From: Neorhizobium galegae bv. officinalis
Lineage (GTDB): Bacteria > Pseudomonadota > Alphaproteobacteria > Rhizobiales > Rhizobiaceae
Direction of reading: 5' to 3'
NCBI GenBank assembly: GCA_000985875.1
Contig: CCRI01000028.1
Coordinates: 1 to 56,549, forward strand
DNA: 56,549 nucleotides
This document shows, piece after piece, positions 23,033-31,453 of the stretch. A program made the position numbers and the translations under genes. Positions within the stretch are counted from its first letter, which is position 1; each line of letters starts with the position of its first letter. The notes under the pieces were generated by a model that saw nothing but the letters and a program-made list of their open reading frames with translations, was not told the DNA's origin and did no database searches.

Positions 23033-23273
23033 TCGCCGAGGCGGTCATCGGGCGGTGTGACAAACCCGCAACAGGGGTAGGCACCCCCCCCATTCAGGGA
23101 CCGTTTCCCAGCTTCCGGCAGCTACGGATCGGGGAGACTGCGGCATTTGCCCAGTTGCACTTTCGAAAAGCGGTACACGCGAACACGTGCATGCACACGT
23201 GGTGCACGGAAGCTAGCACGTGACAGAGCCAATCCGCGCCCGGCGGTCACCGGGCATATCAAGGAGAAGACGC
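23033..23273. other. Non-coding interval with CACGTG repeats before the late genes
   Basis: No credible gene is present in this 241-bp interval. CACGTG occurs three times, at 23184, 23196 and 23217, and a run of eight C residues lies at 23084-23091. The placement shortly before the terminase genes suggests a packaging (cos or pac) site or a late regulatory region. This is inference. Confidence 0.35.
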
Positions 23274-23519
23274 ATGAGCGCACCCGTCGTAAGAGCAAAA
23301 TTTCGCGTGATGTCGATAGAGCCAGCCCAGAACGCTGACCCGGACAACGTCTTCACCACGATCCGAATGATCCCGGTGTGGGAGCAGGATGGTGTGAACA
23401 GGGTCTGGTCCAGGGCGACGCCGAGCGGGGAGTTGAAAATCTCCATCACAAACCCTGCAGCGATCGACAAGTTCGATCTCGGCAAGGATTACTTCCTCGA
23501 TTTCACACCAGCCGAATAA
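23274..23519 (+). CDS. Small conserved phage protein (81 aa)
   Basis: The product begins MSAPVVRAKFRVMSIEPAQN and ends with KDYFLDFTPAE, with a beta-strand-rich middle that includes ATPSGELKISITNP. The same pattern (MSAPVVRAKF... WxATPSGxxxxxISNP...FTPAE) is widespread among tailed phages, usually near terminase or structural genes. No function is established. The start has an AAGGAGA ribosome-binding site. A strong terminator follows. Confidence 0.75.
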   Translation: MSAPVVRAKFRVMSIEPAQNADPDNVFTTIRMIPVWEQDGVNRVWSRATPSGELKISITNPAAIDKFDLGKDYFLDFTPAE

Positions 23520-23534
23520 TTCTCAACCAGCGAG

Positions 23535-23558
23535 AGCCCGGCCACAGCCGGGCTTTTT
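23535..23558 (+). terminator. Strong intrinsic terminator
   Basis: AGCCCGGC and GCCGGGCT pair perfectly around a 4-nt CACA loop and are followed by TTTT. It lies 16 bp after the 81-aa gene and would insulate it from the terminase operon. Confidence 0.85.
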
Positions 23559-23667
23559 ATCCCGATGTTCATTTTTGCTTCCTCAGGTGAGGGCGGAGAA
23601 ATCAACATCTAGCCAGAAGGTGGAAATCAGGGGGCGGGGCCTTCGGTCATTATCTGCGGAGCCGGCA

Positions 23668-24282
23668 ATGGACGAAGAATGGATTTCAATTACTGAGGCG
23701 GCGAGCAGGCTTTCGGTGGCCGGAGACAAGGTCGATCGATCAACGTTGTCGAGGTACCTGAAGCAGCATTCTGAAGCCTTGCCGCTAAAGCCCGATGGGA
23801 AATCAAACCTCGTCGACTTCAATGCGCTTGCCGCTCATCGTGTCGAGAACATCCGTATCCGGCCTTCGGCGCCTCCGCCGTCTTCAGGTCTACGGTCGCA
23901 GCCTCAGACCAACCGTTTTTCCGGCACACAGTCGGAAGGCGCGGCCCGCAAGGCCCAGGCCGATGCCGAGCTCCGCGAAATGGATCTGGCGGAACGCCGG
24001 AAGGAACTAACGCCTGTTGGTGAAGTCGATCAGGGGGCACGCGACGCGGTCGCACTGATGCTTAGCGCATTCGAGCGAGCGATAGAGACCGAGGCCTCCA
24101 GTCTTTCGTTGAAATATGGTTGGGACGAGCGGACGCTTCGCATCGCCTTGAAGGGCTTCAGCCGGACCGGACTTAACGTGTTCAACCGGGAAATCCTTCT
24201 AAGACTGGATGCCATGCGGCGTGTTGCCGATGCTGGCGATCAGCCAGACGACTACGAGGAAAGCGGTCAGGCGCTGCAATGA
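23668..24282 (+). CDS. Terminase small subunit (Nu1-like)
   Basis: This 204-aa protein starts MDEEWISITEAASRLSVAGDKVDRSTLSRYLKQH, a winged-helix DNA-binding domain of the Nu1 type. A Pro-Ser-rich linker and a coiled-coil helix (ARKAQADAELREMDLAERRKEL) follow. Terminase small subunits recognise the packaging site and present it to the large subunit. The start at 23668 is favoured over 23575 because the domain starts here and GGAG lies upstream. It overlaps the large subunit gene by 4 bp (ATGA). Confidence 0.85.
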   Translation: MDEEWISITEAASRLSVAGDKVDRSTLSRYLKQHSEALPLKPDGKSNLVDFNALAAHRVENIRIRPSAPPPSSGLRSQPQTNRFSGTQSEGAARKAQADAELREMDLAERRKELTPVGEVDQGARDAVALMLSAFERAIETEASSLSLKYGWDERTLRIALKGFSRTGLNVFNREILLRLDAMRRVADAGDQPDDYEESGQALQ

Positions 24283-26390
24283 GTTTCGTCGATATCCGCG
24301 CCCGCTTCCCGGAGCTGGCCCACGGCTCGCAGGTTTTGTTCCGCGGGTTGGAGGCGGCCAGCCGACCGGCAGAGGATCTCACGATCAGCGAATTCTCCGA
24401 TCGTTACCGTGAGGTTTCGCCGGAATCGGGATCGCCATGGCCGGGAAAATTTCGGACCGACCGGGTGCCTTATCTGCGTGAGCCGCAGGATTGCCTGCAT
24501 CCGGATCATCCGGCGCGGCGGATTACGTGCCGCTGGGCGGCGCAGCTCGGCAAGTCGACGGCGATCGAGAACTGGTTCTGCTTCATCGTAGACCAGGCGC
24601 CAGGCTCGATGATGATCGTCCTTCCGACCCTCGAGGAGGCAACGAAGTTTAACCGCGTCAAGCTTCAGCCTACGATCGAGGCTTCTAAGCGCATAGCGCA
24701 CAAGGTTCTTCCGGTGAATAGCCGGGACGAACAGGGTAGCACGACATCGTTCAAGCGGTACGCGGGCGGCTTCTGCCAGATCGTCAATGCCGGCTCGTCG
24801 AAGGGCCTGCAGATGGTGTCGATCAAGTACCTAGCGATGGACGAGGTTACGGGTTATCCGAGGGACGTCGATGGCCGTGGAAGTCCGCGCGATCAGGCCA
24901 GAGCCCGCCAGAAAATGTACGGCGATCTCGCAAAGGAATGGCAGGGGTCGACACCGGGAATTGCCGGCGAATGCGCCATCAGCGATGACTTCGATGGCGG
25001 TGACCAGCGCTACCGATATATGCCGTGCCCCCACTGCGGCGCTTATCAGGCCCTCGCATTCGACATGATGCGGGGACCTGATCCGGTGCAGGGTTTGCCT
25101 GTCCACATGCGGTGCATGTCCTGTGACGAGGTCATTCTCGACGGCCACAAGCGGACGATGGAAGAGAATGCCCATTGGATCGCGCGGCGTGTTCATGATG
25201 GTGATGACCCGGTTCCTCTGGCCATCCCGCGGGACGAGATATCGAACTGGATATGCGCCCCCTGCGAAGGGCGATGCCGTGGCTGGCAGCCGAGCTATCA
25301 CCTGTGGGCGGCCTATGCGCCTCGTGAGAGGTGGGCGGACATCTGGCAGCGTTGGCAGGACGCCGAAGGCGACACGACCAAGACGAAGACGTTCTTCCAG
25401 CAGGATCTGGCGGAGCCTTACGATCCGGGTGGTGTTACGGTCGAGTGGGAGAAGATCGTCGAGGCGGCCAAGGGCGCGCTTCTTCCATCGCGTGTCATAC
25501 CGTCTTGGGCAGCGCTTCTCATTTCAGCGGCCGACGTCCAGGGATATGGGATTAAGTGGGTCGTTTACGCGCTCGGCCCAAGAGATCAGTACCAGCTTAT
25601 CGACCGCGAAGTGTTCGAAGGCGCACCGGATCAGACCGACGAGCCGTGGATTAAACTTTCCGACGCTCTGAACCGAACCTATCCGACAGTGGGCGGAGGG
25701 CGAGAGAAAGGCCTCGATCTTTCCGGCGTGGATTCGGGCTGGGCCACGGATCGCGTATATAGATTTTGCGCCGGCCGTCCGAACGTCTATGCCCTTGATG
25801 GGCGCGAGCCTATCGGGCTTCCTTGGTTGGGAACCCCCGTCAAGAAAGACATAAAAGACCACCGCAAGCGCGTCGTCGCCAAGGTGATGCTTTATCCCGT
25901 CGGCCTGTACGACGTCAAAACGGCCGTAACGGCGGCGATGGCTAACCTTGTACAGGGGTCGGCCGATAGCGGTCAGTGGCCCCGCGGGACCATCCACTTC
26001 GCATCCGATCTATGCGACGCCGATTTCGCCAAAGAGTTGACGGCAGAGCGGCTCGTGGATGCTGATGAGGAGGCCCGCGCGAGCGTCAGCCGTCGCGCTA
26101 GGCGCCTGATCAAGCCCAAGGCCGGGCGTCAGTGGAAGAAGGTCGTCGGGCGAGCGAACGATTGGTTTGACGCGACGGTCTATTCGTTCGCGCTGGGCTG
26201 GCACCTGCAGAACAAGAGGCGGCTGAACCTCGACCGATGGGCCGATCTCGTCAGAGATCTGCACGGCGAGCCTGAAGCGGAAATGGATCTGTTCGCAGCG
26301 GCGGAAGAAAATCCATTCGTGAAGCAGCCGACGAAACCGCAAGGTCCAGTCAGGCCGCGCCAACGGAAGAAATGGGGATCGTATTCGTGA
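24279..26390 (+). CDS. Terminase large subunit (GpA family)
   Basis: This 703-aa GpA-type terminase is the packaging motor and nuclease. The N-terminal ATPase holds RWAAQLGKSTA (Walker A variant) and the acidic motif in YLAMDEVTGYP (Walker B). A zinc-ribbon-like insertion reads MPCPHCGAYQ... and MRCMSCDEVI. The C-terminal nuclease half contains ISAADVQGYGIKWVVYALGP and LSGVDSGWATDRVYRF, with the conserved acidic residues. GpA terminases usually cut at cos sites, which suggests cos packaging. Start and stop are coupled to flanking genes. Confidence 0.95.
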   Translation: MSFVDIRARFPELAHGSQVLFRGLEAASRPAEDLTISEFSDRYREVSPESGSPWPGKFRTDRVPYLREPQDCLHPDHPARRITCRWAAQLGKSTAIENWFCFIVDQAPGSMMIVLPTLEEATKFNRVKLQPTIEASKRIAHKVLPVNSRDEQGSTTSFKRYAGGFCQIVNAGSSKGLQMVSIKYLAMDEVTGYPRDVDGRGSPRDQARARQKMYGDLAKEWQGSTPGIAGECAISDDFDGGDQRYRYMPCPHCGAYQALAFDMMRGPDPVQGLPVHMRCMSCDEVILDGHKRTMEENAHWIARRVHDGDDPVPLAIPRDEISNWICAPCEGRCRGWQPSYHLWAAYAPRERWADIWQRWQDAEGDTTKTKTFFQQDLAEPYDPGGVTVEWEKIVEAAKGALLPSRVIPSWAALLISAADVQGYGIKWVVYALGPRDQYQLIDREVFEGAPDQTDEPWIKLSDALNRTYPTVGGGREKGLDLSGVDSGWATDRVYRFCAGRPNVYALDGREPIGLPWLGTPVKKDIKDHRKRVVAKVMLYPVGLYDVKTAVTAAMANLVQGSADSGQWPRGTIHFASDLCDADFAKELTAERLVDADEEARASVSRRARRLIKPKAGRQWKKVVGRANDWFDATVYSFALGWHLQNKRRLNLDRWADLVRDLHGEPEAEMDLFAAAEENPFVKQPTKPQGPVRPRQRKKWGSYS

Positions 26391-28057
26391 CGGATGCAAA
26401 GCCACGTTACCGGGTCAAGGCCGTCAGCGTCACGTCGCCTGGCACTCAGAGAGCTCCGGCACGGTCGCCGGCAAGAGGGCATACCGCGCGATATCTCCGC
26501 GGTGACAATGCCGGCATTCTTGGCATGCGGCGCGCGATCACCCGCGACGCGAAACGTGATGTCCGCGAAGCTGCTGATCGCGCCTCGGCACTGGCGACCG
26601 ACTTCATGCATAACAGCGGGTGGATCGCTGGGGCTGTAACACAGATCCTATCCGACACAATTGGTGAGGAGCTCAAGCTCAACTGCCGTGCCCAGCTGAA
26701 GAGCTTTGGCTATACCGACGCCCAGGCCGCAAAGTGGTGCCGGAACGTCGAAAAAGAGTGGCGGCGGTGGGCATGGAACCCCAAGGAGTGCGATCTCGCC
26801 GGCAAGGCGACGGTTGCCGAAATGGTCGAGGCCGCAGTCAGGTCTTACCTCGTGTCGGGCGAGGCCTTTGGCATTCTGGACAATATGGATCTGCGAGAGC
26901 AGCGCCGGCTCGGCCTCAAAACCGGTACGAAGGTTTCGCTAATCGCACCGCACCGTTGCCCACGCGTGACGCGCGAGCTCGACGGTCTCGACCAAGGTAT
27001 ATTCCATGATGCCTACGGGCGGGCTCTGACCTATCGCTTCCGTGTGCGAGAGAGCGGGATTGATGAGGATCGCGATATCGACGCGGCCGATGTCATCCAC
27101 GTCATGGATCGAGGCGAGAACCTCAACAGCCCGCGCGGGATTTCGGTGTTGGCCGCTGCGCTGAAGGTTATTGCGCAGTCGGACCAGCTTGCCGATGCGA
27201 CGCTCGCCACCGCGCTGATGCAGACGATCTTTGCGGCGACGATCAAAAGCCCGGAGGCTAGCGAGACGGCGTTTCAGGCCATCAGCACTCTAAGCGATAT
27301 CCCGGAACCGGATGGTTTCGATGCCAGCGAAGGATCTTGGAGCGAGTTTGTCAGCGGTCTCCAGCAGGATTTGCTGGGCGTCTGGGATGCCCGCCTGGGC
27401 GCATTGAAGGACAAGGGTATTTCCATGTCCGATTCCGCGCGCATCAACCACCTCGGACCGGGTGAAGAGTTTCAGATGCACACGGCGTCAACGCCGGGCG
27501 CGCAGTATCTGCCGTTCTTTCAGAACCTGCTTCGGGAGGTGGCGCGGTGCCTTGGCATCACGTTCGAGTCTCTGACGATGGACCACTCGTCGGCCTCCTA
27601 TTCGTCCGTTCGGATGTCGGTTGCCAGCATCTGGCCCATCGTCCTTCGCAGGCGCACGAGGATCGCGGTTCCCTTCGTCCAGGCGATCTTTGAACGATGG
27701 CTTGAAGAGAAGATCTGGCGGAAACAGATCCCGTTCAAGGGCGGTTTCGCTGCCTTCCAACGCGACCGGGAAAGTATCTTTCAAGCCGAGTGGAGCGGTC
27801 CGGCCGCGCCGTCCGCTGACGATTACAAGGCTGCCACGGCACAAAAGATCCGCCTCGAGATCGGCACGTCGACATTCTTCGACGAATGCGCGGCCATGGG
27901 TAAGAACGGCGAAGAGCAGATCGTGCAACTCGGCCGGGAAATCAAGCTGTTCGAGAGTGCGGGTGTTCCTCATCCCTTTGGCCGTTCAAAGGGTGGGGGC
28001 GGTCCCGATGGTGCGGCGGCTGAAGGAAATCGAGAACCCGTGAAGGAAGCCGCTTGA
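26387..28057 (+). CDS. Phage portal protein, lambda family
   Basis: This 556-aa portal begins (GTG) MTDAKPRYRVKAVSV and includes the lambda gpB-like blocks DTIGEELKLNCRAQL, VIHVMDRGENLNSPRGISVLAA and SYSSVRMSVASIWPI. The portal forms the dodecameric ring at the head vertex through which DNA enters. GTG 26387 overlaps the terminase stop as GTGA; an upstream ATG (26372) in the terminase is possible. The tail is glycine-rich and may be flexible. Confidence 0.93.
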   Translation: MTDAKPRYRVKAVSVTSPGTQRAPARSPARGHTARYLRGDNAGILGMRRAITRDAKRDVREAADRASALATDFMHNSGWIAGAVTQILSDTIGEELKLNCRAQLKSFGYTDAQAAKWCRNVEKEWRRWAWNPKECDLAGKATVAEMVEAAVRSYLVSGEAFGILDNMDLREQRRLGLKTGTKVSLIAPHRCPRVTRELDGLDQGIFHDAYGRALTYRFRVRESGIDEDRDIDAADVIHVMDRGENLNSPRGISVLAAALKVIAQSDQLADATLATALMQTIFAATIKSPEASETAFQAISTLSDIPEPDGFDASEGSWSEFVSGLQQDLLGVWDARLGALKDKGISMSDSARINHLGPGEEFQMHTASTPGAQYLPFFQNLLREVARCLGITFESLTMDHSSASYSSVRMSVASIWPIVLRRRTRIAVPFVQAIFERWLEEKIWRKQIPFKGGFAAFQRDRESIFQAEWSGPAAPSADDYKAATAQKIRLEIGTSTFFDECAAMGKNGEEQIVQLGREIKLFESAGVPHPFGRSKGGGGPDGAAAEGNREPVKEAA

Positions 28058-28305
28058 TGCCGGAAGAAATTGTCGTCGACTGGTGTGCTCGCGCTGTGAA
28101 GCTCCGCCAGGTCGAGGAAGCTATTCTCATGGGTGAGATGGTGACCGAGGCAAGGTTCGGTGAGGATATGGCGCGCTATGCGAATGCCAGCCTCGCCGAC
28201 GTCAAGCGGGCGCTCGATGAGGCTATCCGTAACTGCCAGATATCCCGTGGCGAGACGCCAAGGCGCACCCGCTACGCCATTCGTGGGCACATGCGCCCTT
28301 ACTGA
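28057..28305 (+). CDS. Head-tail joining protein, gpW-like
   Basis: This 82-aa protein (MPEEIVVDWCARAVKLRQVEEAILMGEMVTEARF then SLADVKRALDEAI) has the helix-hairpin-helix outline and basic tail (RRTRYAIRG) typical of gpW-type head completion proteins. These close the portal after packaging. In lambda the gene lies between terminase and portal; here it follows the portal, and it overlaps the portal stop (TGATG). Family call is moderate because the protein is short. Confidence 0.6.
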   Translation: MPEEIVVDWCARAVKLRQVEEAILMGEMVTEARFGEDMARYANASLADVKRALDEAIRNCQISRGETPRRTRYAIRGHMRPY

Positions 28306-28315
28306 GGATAAGAAA

Positions 28316-29368
28316 ATGGCTGCAATTCTTGAAGACGGCAAGCTTCGGCTTTCCGGCTACGTCGGTGATTACTTCTTCGACGACGGATTTACCTCCGGTG
28401 ATGTCGTTTTGGCCCTGGCCCAGATCGACGATGACGCCGACCTCGCGGTCCATATCAACTCGGGTGGTGGCATAGCGTCCGAAGGCGCAGCCATTCACGC
28501 GTTGCTGTCGGCTCGATCGGGTACGACAGACGTCGTGGTCGAGGGAATTGCAGCCTCGGCCGCGTCGTTGATCGCTATGGCGGGCGAGACCGTCACCATG
28601 TCGGCCGGTGCGGTCATGATGATCCATGATCCCAGCGGATATACGGTCGGAACGTCACGGGATCACAGCAAGACCATCGAGGGGCTTGAGGCGCTGGCAA
28701 CCGCCTATGCGCGGGTCTATGCGGCGAAATCCGGAAAAACGGCAGAAGAGTGCCGCGAGATCATGAAGGAAGAGCGGTGGCTCACACCTGAAGAGGCCGT
28801 CAAGGAAGGCTTCGCCGACGATACCACTGAAACCAGCGGCCGGCCGGTTGCGGCATTTGATTATCGCTTGTTCGCCCACGCCCCGAAGTCGCTGACAGCG
28901 ATGGCGAAGAAAAAGAATTGGTCGATGTCGGCCAACAAGGCGGCGCCGTCCGCAACATCCCGTCCAACAGAGGAGACCTCCATGACGGACAAAGAACGCG
29001 CGGACCAGCTTGCCGCCGAGAATGCCAAGCTGAAAGCTGACCTGGAGGCTTCGACCGCATCGGTCGATACCGCCGTCAAGGCCGATCGTGATCGCCGCGC
29101 TGCAATCATGCAGCTTCCTGAAGCGCTTGGCCGCGAGGCTCTTGCCGAGCATCTGTTCTCGACGGGCAACACGGTCGACCAGGCGAAAGCAACCTTGGCT
29201 GTCTCGCCGAAGGTCGAAGCCGAAGACGAGGAAGAGCCGGAATTTCAGCCCCGACGCATGAATGCGCAGGGGCTCAACCGGACCGCCGCAAACTCGAAGC
29301 CGGGCGACAAGACGGCGGCCAAGGCGGTGCTTTCCGCCTCGGTCGACCGCCTCAACAAGCGCCGCTAA
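28316..29368 (+). CDS. S14/ClpP-type head maturation protease with scaffold tail
   Basis: This 350-aa protein has a ClpP-fold protease: VHINSGGGIASEG, then catalytic S81 in EGIAASAASLIAMAG and H104 in MMIHDPSG. The C-terminal third is helical and charged (ERADQLAAENAKLKADLEAS) and ends in a basic VDRLNKRR, as in lambda gpC. The protease trims head proteins, and the C-terminal third would serve as scaffold. An internal in-frame start at 28982 would give a separate scaffold. Start ATG 28316 has a GAGGA ribosome-binding site. Confidence 0.9.
   Translation: MAAILEDGKLRLSGYVGDYFFDDGFTSGDVVLALAQIDDDADLAVHINSGGGIASEGAAIHALLSARSGTTDVVVEGIAASAASLIAMAGETVTMSAGAVMMIHDPSGYTVGTSRDHSKTIEGLEALATAYARVYAAKSGKTAEECREIMKEERWLTPEEAVKEGFADDTTETSGRPVAAFDYRLFAHAPKSLTAMAKKKNWSMSANKAAPSATSRPTEETSMTDKERADQLAAENAKLKADLEASTASVDTAVKADRDRRAAIMQLPEALGREALAEHLFSTGNTVDQAKATLAVSPKVEAEDEEEPEFQPRRMNAQGLNRTAANSKPGDKTAAKAVLSASVDRLNKRR
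28982..29368 (+). CDS. Nested scaffolding protein (Nu3-like), in-frame internal start
   Basis: Codon 223 of the protease frame is ATG with its own strong ribosome-binding site (AGAGGAGA, 7 bp upstream). The 128-aa product would start MTDKERADQLAAENAKLKA, a coiled coil, and share the C-terminus of the protease. This repeats the lambda C/Nu3 arrangement, in which scaffold is made from the 3' part of the protease gene. Internal initiation is inferred from the ribosome-binding site and the family precedent. Confidence 0.65.
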   Translation: MTDKERADQLAAENAKLKADLEASTASVDTAVKADRDRRAAIMQLPEALGREALAEHLFSTGNTVDQAKATLAVSPKVEAEDEEEPEFQPRRMNAQGLNRTAANSKPGDKTAAKAVLSASVDRLNKRR

Positions 29369-29383
29369 CAGGAGATCACGACA

Positions 29384-29755
29384 ATGCCTGTGCTTACTCA
29401 GGGCCTTCGCCCGACCGGTCACTACCTCGTCTCCGAAGCCAACGGCTTTCGCTCGCGCGAAGTCGGCGTCATCGCTTCCGGCGCTGGCAAGGTCGATGCG
29501 GGCGCCGTCCTCGGTCGCGTTACCGCCACCAAAAAGCTCGTCCCGCTTGCGCCTGGTGCGTCTGACGGGTCGCAGAATGCTGTCGCCATCCTCTACGAGG
29601 CGTGCGACGCCACGTCCGCCGATGTGCGGCGTACGATCACTGCACGCGATACCGAAGTCCAGGCGGCAGTCCTGGTTTGGGCCGTGGGCGTAAACGACAC
29701 CCAGAAAACCGCCGCGCTCGCTCAGCTTGCCGCGCTCGGCATCGCTGCCCGCTAA
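29384..29755 (+). CDS. Head decoration protein (gpD-like)
   Basis: This 123-aa protein (MPVLTQGLRPTGHYLVSEANGFRSREVGVIASGAGKVDAGAVLG) matches lambda gpD-type decoration proteins, which bind as trimers on the outside of the capsid after expansion. The C-terminus ends AALAQLAALGIAAR, a family-typical helix. It precedes the major capsid gene, as in lambda, and has an AGGAG ribosome-binding site. Confidence 0.9.
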   Translation: MPVLTQGLRPTGHYLVSEANGFRSREVGVIASGAGKVDAGAVLGRVTATKKLVPLAPGASDGSQNAVAILYEACDATSADVRRTITARDTEVQAAVLVWAVGVNDTQKTAALAQLAALGIAAR

Positions 29756-29769
29756 GGAGGGATCGACCC

Positions 29770-30798
29770 ATGGCACTTGTCGCAGATATCTTCTCCCAGA
29801 ACGCCTGGGGCTTGATCGAGGTGCAGGAGGAGGTAATCGACCGCGTCGATTTCAAGCCTCAGCTTCTCGGCTCGCTGGGGCTGTTTGCCCCCATCTATTC
29901 GCGGTCTCGTACGATCGCGATCGTCGATCGGAACGGGACCCTGACCCTTATTCCGACCTCGCCGACGGGCGCTCCTCCGGAGGAGCTGATTCCGAAGGGG
30001 GCAAAAGTCCGGACCATGGAGGCCGTTCGGCTAGCCAAGGGCTCTACCATCTACGCCATCGAACTTGCCGGCATCGCCGCCCTTCCGATGGACGAACAGA
30101 CGGTCGAGGTTGCGGACGAAGTGGCGAGCCGCACCGCGCAGATCACGGATGATCTTGAACTCACCTGGGAGCATATGCGGTTCGGCGCTATCCAAGGCAA
30201 GGTTCTTGACGCTGACGGTACGACTGTGCTGGTCGACTGGTTCAGCTTCTGGGGGATCGCCGAGCCAACGGAGATCAATTTCGCCTTGAACGTGGACGCT
30301 ACCGACGTTCGCAAGAAGTGCCGCGACCTGAAGCGCCAGATGCAGAAGGCTGGAAAAGGTATCTGGACGCCGAATACCAAAGTCGGCGCTCTCGTCGGCG
30401 ACACGTTCTTTGACATGCTGGTCAATCACCCGCAGATCAAAGAAACAAAGATCGGTACCGAGCGTGCCCCGACCCTCGAAAACATCGAGGGGTATTCGTC
30501 CATCGAGATCGAAGGCATCGTCTTCATCAACTATCGTGGCACCGACGATGATAGCACGATCGCGGTGGGTACCGAGAAAGCTCGATTCTTCCCGATTGGC
30601 GCTCGGAACGCCTTTCAGGTCGGATGGGCACCCGCCAGCGAGTTCAAGCCTTATCTGAACAAGCGAGGTCAGGAAAAGGTTGGCCTCCTGCTGTCGGATA
30701 CGAGTGGCCGCGACGAATGGGACCGCGTCGAGATCTACAGCTATCCGCTGTACATCGCCACCCGTCCGGAAATGCTCCTCCGCGCACGCGCCCTATAA
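29770..30798 (+). CDS. Major capsid protein (gpE family)
   Basis: This 342-aa major capsid protein starts MALVADIFSQNAWGLIEVQEEVID and has the gpE/HK97-fold blocks ELTWEHMRFGAIQGKVLDADG, GDTFFDMLVNHPQIKET and PIGARNAFQVGWAPA. It forms the icosahedral shell. The start at 29770 follows GGAGG; the longer frame upstream is out-of-frame overlap with gpD. A hairpin and a GC-rich stretch follow the stop. Confidence 0.95.
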   Translation: MALVADIFSQNAWGLIEVQEEVIDRVDFKPQLLGSLGLFAPIYSRSRTIAIVDRNGTLTLIPTSPTGAPPEELIPKGAKVRTMEAVRLAKGSTIYAIELAGIAALPMDEQTVEVADEVASRTAQITDDLELTWEHMRFGAIQGKVLDADGTTVLVDWFSFWGIAEPTEINFALNVDATDVRKKCRDLKRQMQKAGKGIWTPNTKVGALVGDTFFDMLVNHPQIKETKIGTERAPTLENIEGYSSIEIEGIVFINYRGTDDDSTIAVGTEKARFFPIGARNAFQVGWAPASEFKPYLNKRGQEKVGLLLSDTSGRDEWDRVEIYSYPLYIATRPEMLLRARAL

Positions 30799-30800
30799 CT

Positions 30801-30828
30801 GGGGCGGGGCGGGGCATATGCCCCGTCT
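30801..30828 (+). other. GC-rich hairpin after the capsid gene
   Basis: GGGGCATATGCCCC (30811-30824) is a perfect self-complementary sequence preceded by repeated GGGGC units. No long T-run follows (CGTCTCTTCC), so it is a weak terminator at best. It could attenuate transcription and set the high capsid to low tail ratio. Confidence 0.45.
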
Positions 30829-30854
30829 CTTCCTCTCATAAAGGATGGAAAACG

Positions 30855-31070
30855 ATGTCTGCTAAACTCGTTACCGAGGCTGGCTTCTACAATGGCCGCT
30901 TTCTGAAGGCCGGTCAGCACTATCAAACCGAGGGCGAGGCATCTGAGGTCAGCGATAAGCTGAGCAAGGATGAACTGCTCTCAATCGCCGGCAAGCGTGG
31001 TGTCGAGGTCGATGCGACCAAGACGAAGGCCGAGATCATTGCGGCGATCCAGGCTGTGGATGCGAAGTGA
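30855..31070 (+). CDS. Small HeH/LEM-like phage protein
   Basis: This 71-aa protein (MSAKLVTEAGFYNGRFLKAG) ends with a helix-extension-helix motif (LSKDELLSIAGKRGVEVDATKTKAEIIAAIQAV), a HeH/SAP-type fold that binds DNA or protein. Such proteins lie after the capsid gene in many phages and may act in head completion. An AAGGA ribosome-binding site precedes it. Function is inferred. Confidence 0.7.
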   Translation: MSAKLVTEAGFYNGRFLKAGQHYQTEGEASEVSDKLSKDELLSIAGKRGVEVDATKTKAEIIAAIQAVDAK

Positions 31071-31453
31071 TGCCGGTAGCCGCACGATTTCACGAACTGC
31101 GCGACCGTGTCGTCGAGACGGTCGACATGAAGTTCGCCGAACCCGTGCGGCTGTCCTTCATGAAAAACGGGCAGACCGATCCCGGCCGATCCCAGGCCAC
31201 CATTGAAGCTGTATTGCGAACCGGCGCCAGCCAGAATTCCAGCATGGAGGGCGGGCAGGGTCGCGGTTGGCGGACCAGGCTTCAAGCGGGCAAGGCTGAG
31301 CTGCATATAGATCGGGTCAAATACCCGAACTTGATCCCAAAAAAAGGCGACGCGGTTCGGGCGCTTTCCCGGCAGGGTGAACCGGCCTACGAGGTGCTTT
31401 CGGTCGACGAACGAAACCACACCCGTCTTATTCTTGCGCTTGGTGAAAAATGA
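31070..31453 (+). CDS. Putative head-tail connector (FII-like by position)
   Basis: This 127-aa protein starts MPVAARFHELRDRVVETVDMKF and has a beta-rich body (VRLSFMKNG, TRLQAGKAELHIDRV, EPAYEVLSVDERNHTRLILALG) resembling a small beta-barrel such as the head-tail connectors. ATG at 31070 overlaps the previous stop (TGATG). It probably joins portal/head and tail. Position, rather than a clear motif, supports the call. Confidence 0.5.
   Translation: MPVAARFHELRDRVVETVDMKFAEPVRLSFMKNGQTDPGRSQATIEAVLRTGASQNSSMEGGQGRGWRTRLQAGKAELHIDRVKYPNLIPKKGDAVRALSRQGEPAYEVLSVDERNHTRLILALGEK

Noticed and set aside
23033..23273. A CRISPR-like repeat or tRNA in the CACGTG interval
   Set aside because: The repeats are 6 bp with irregular spacing, and no cloverleaf can be drawn.
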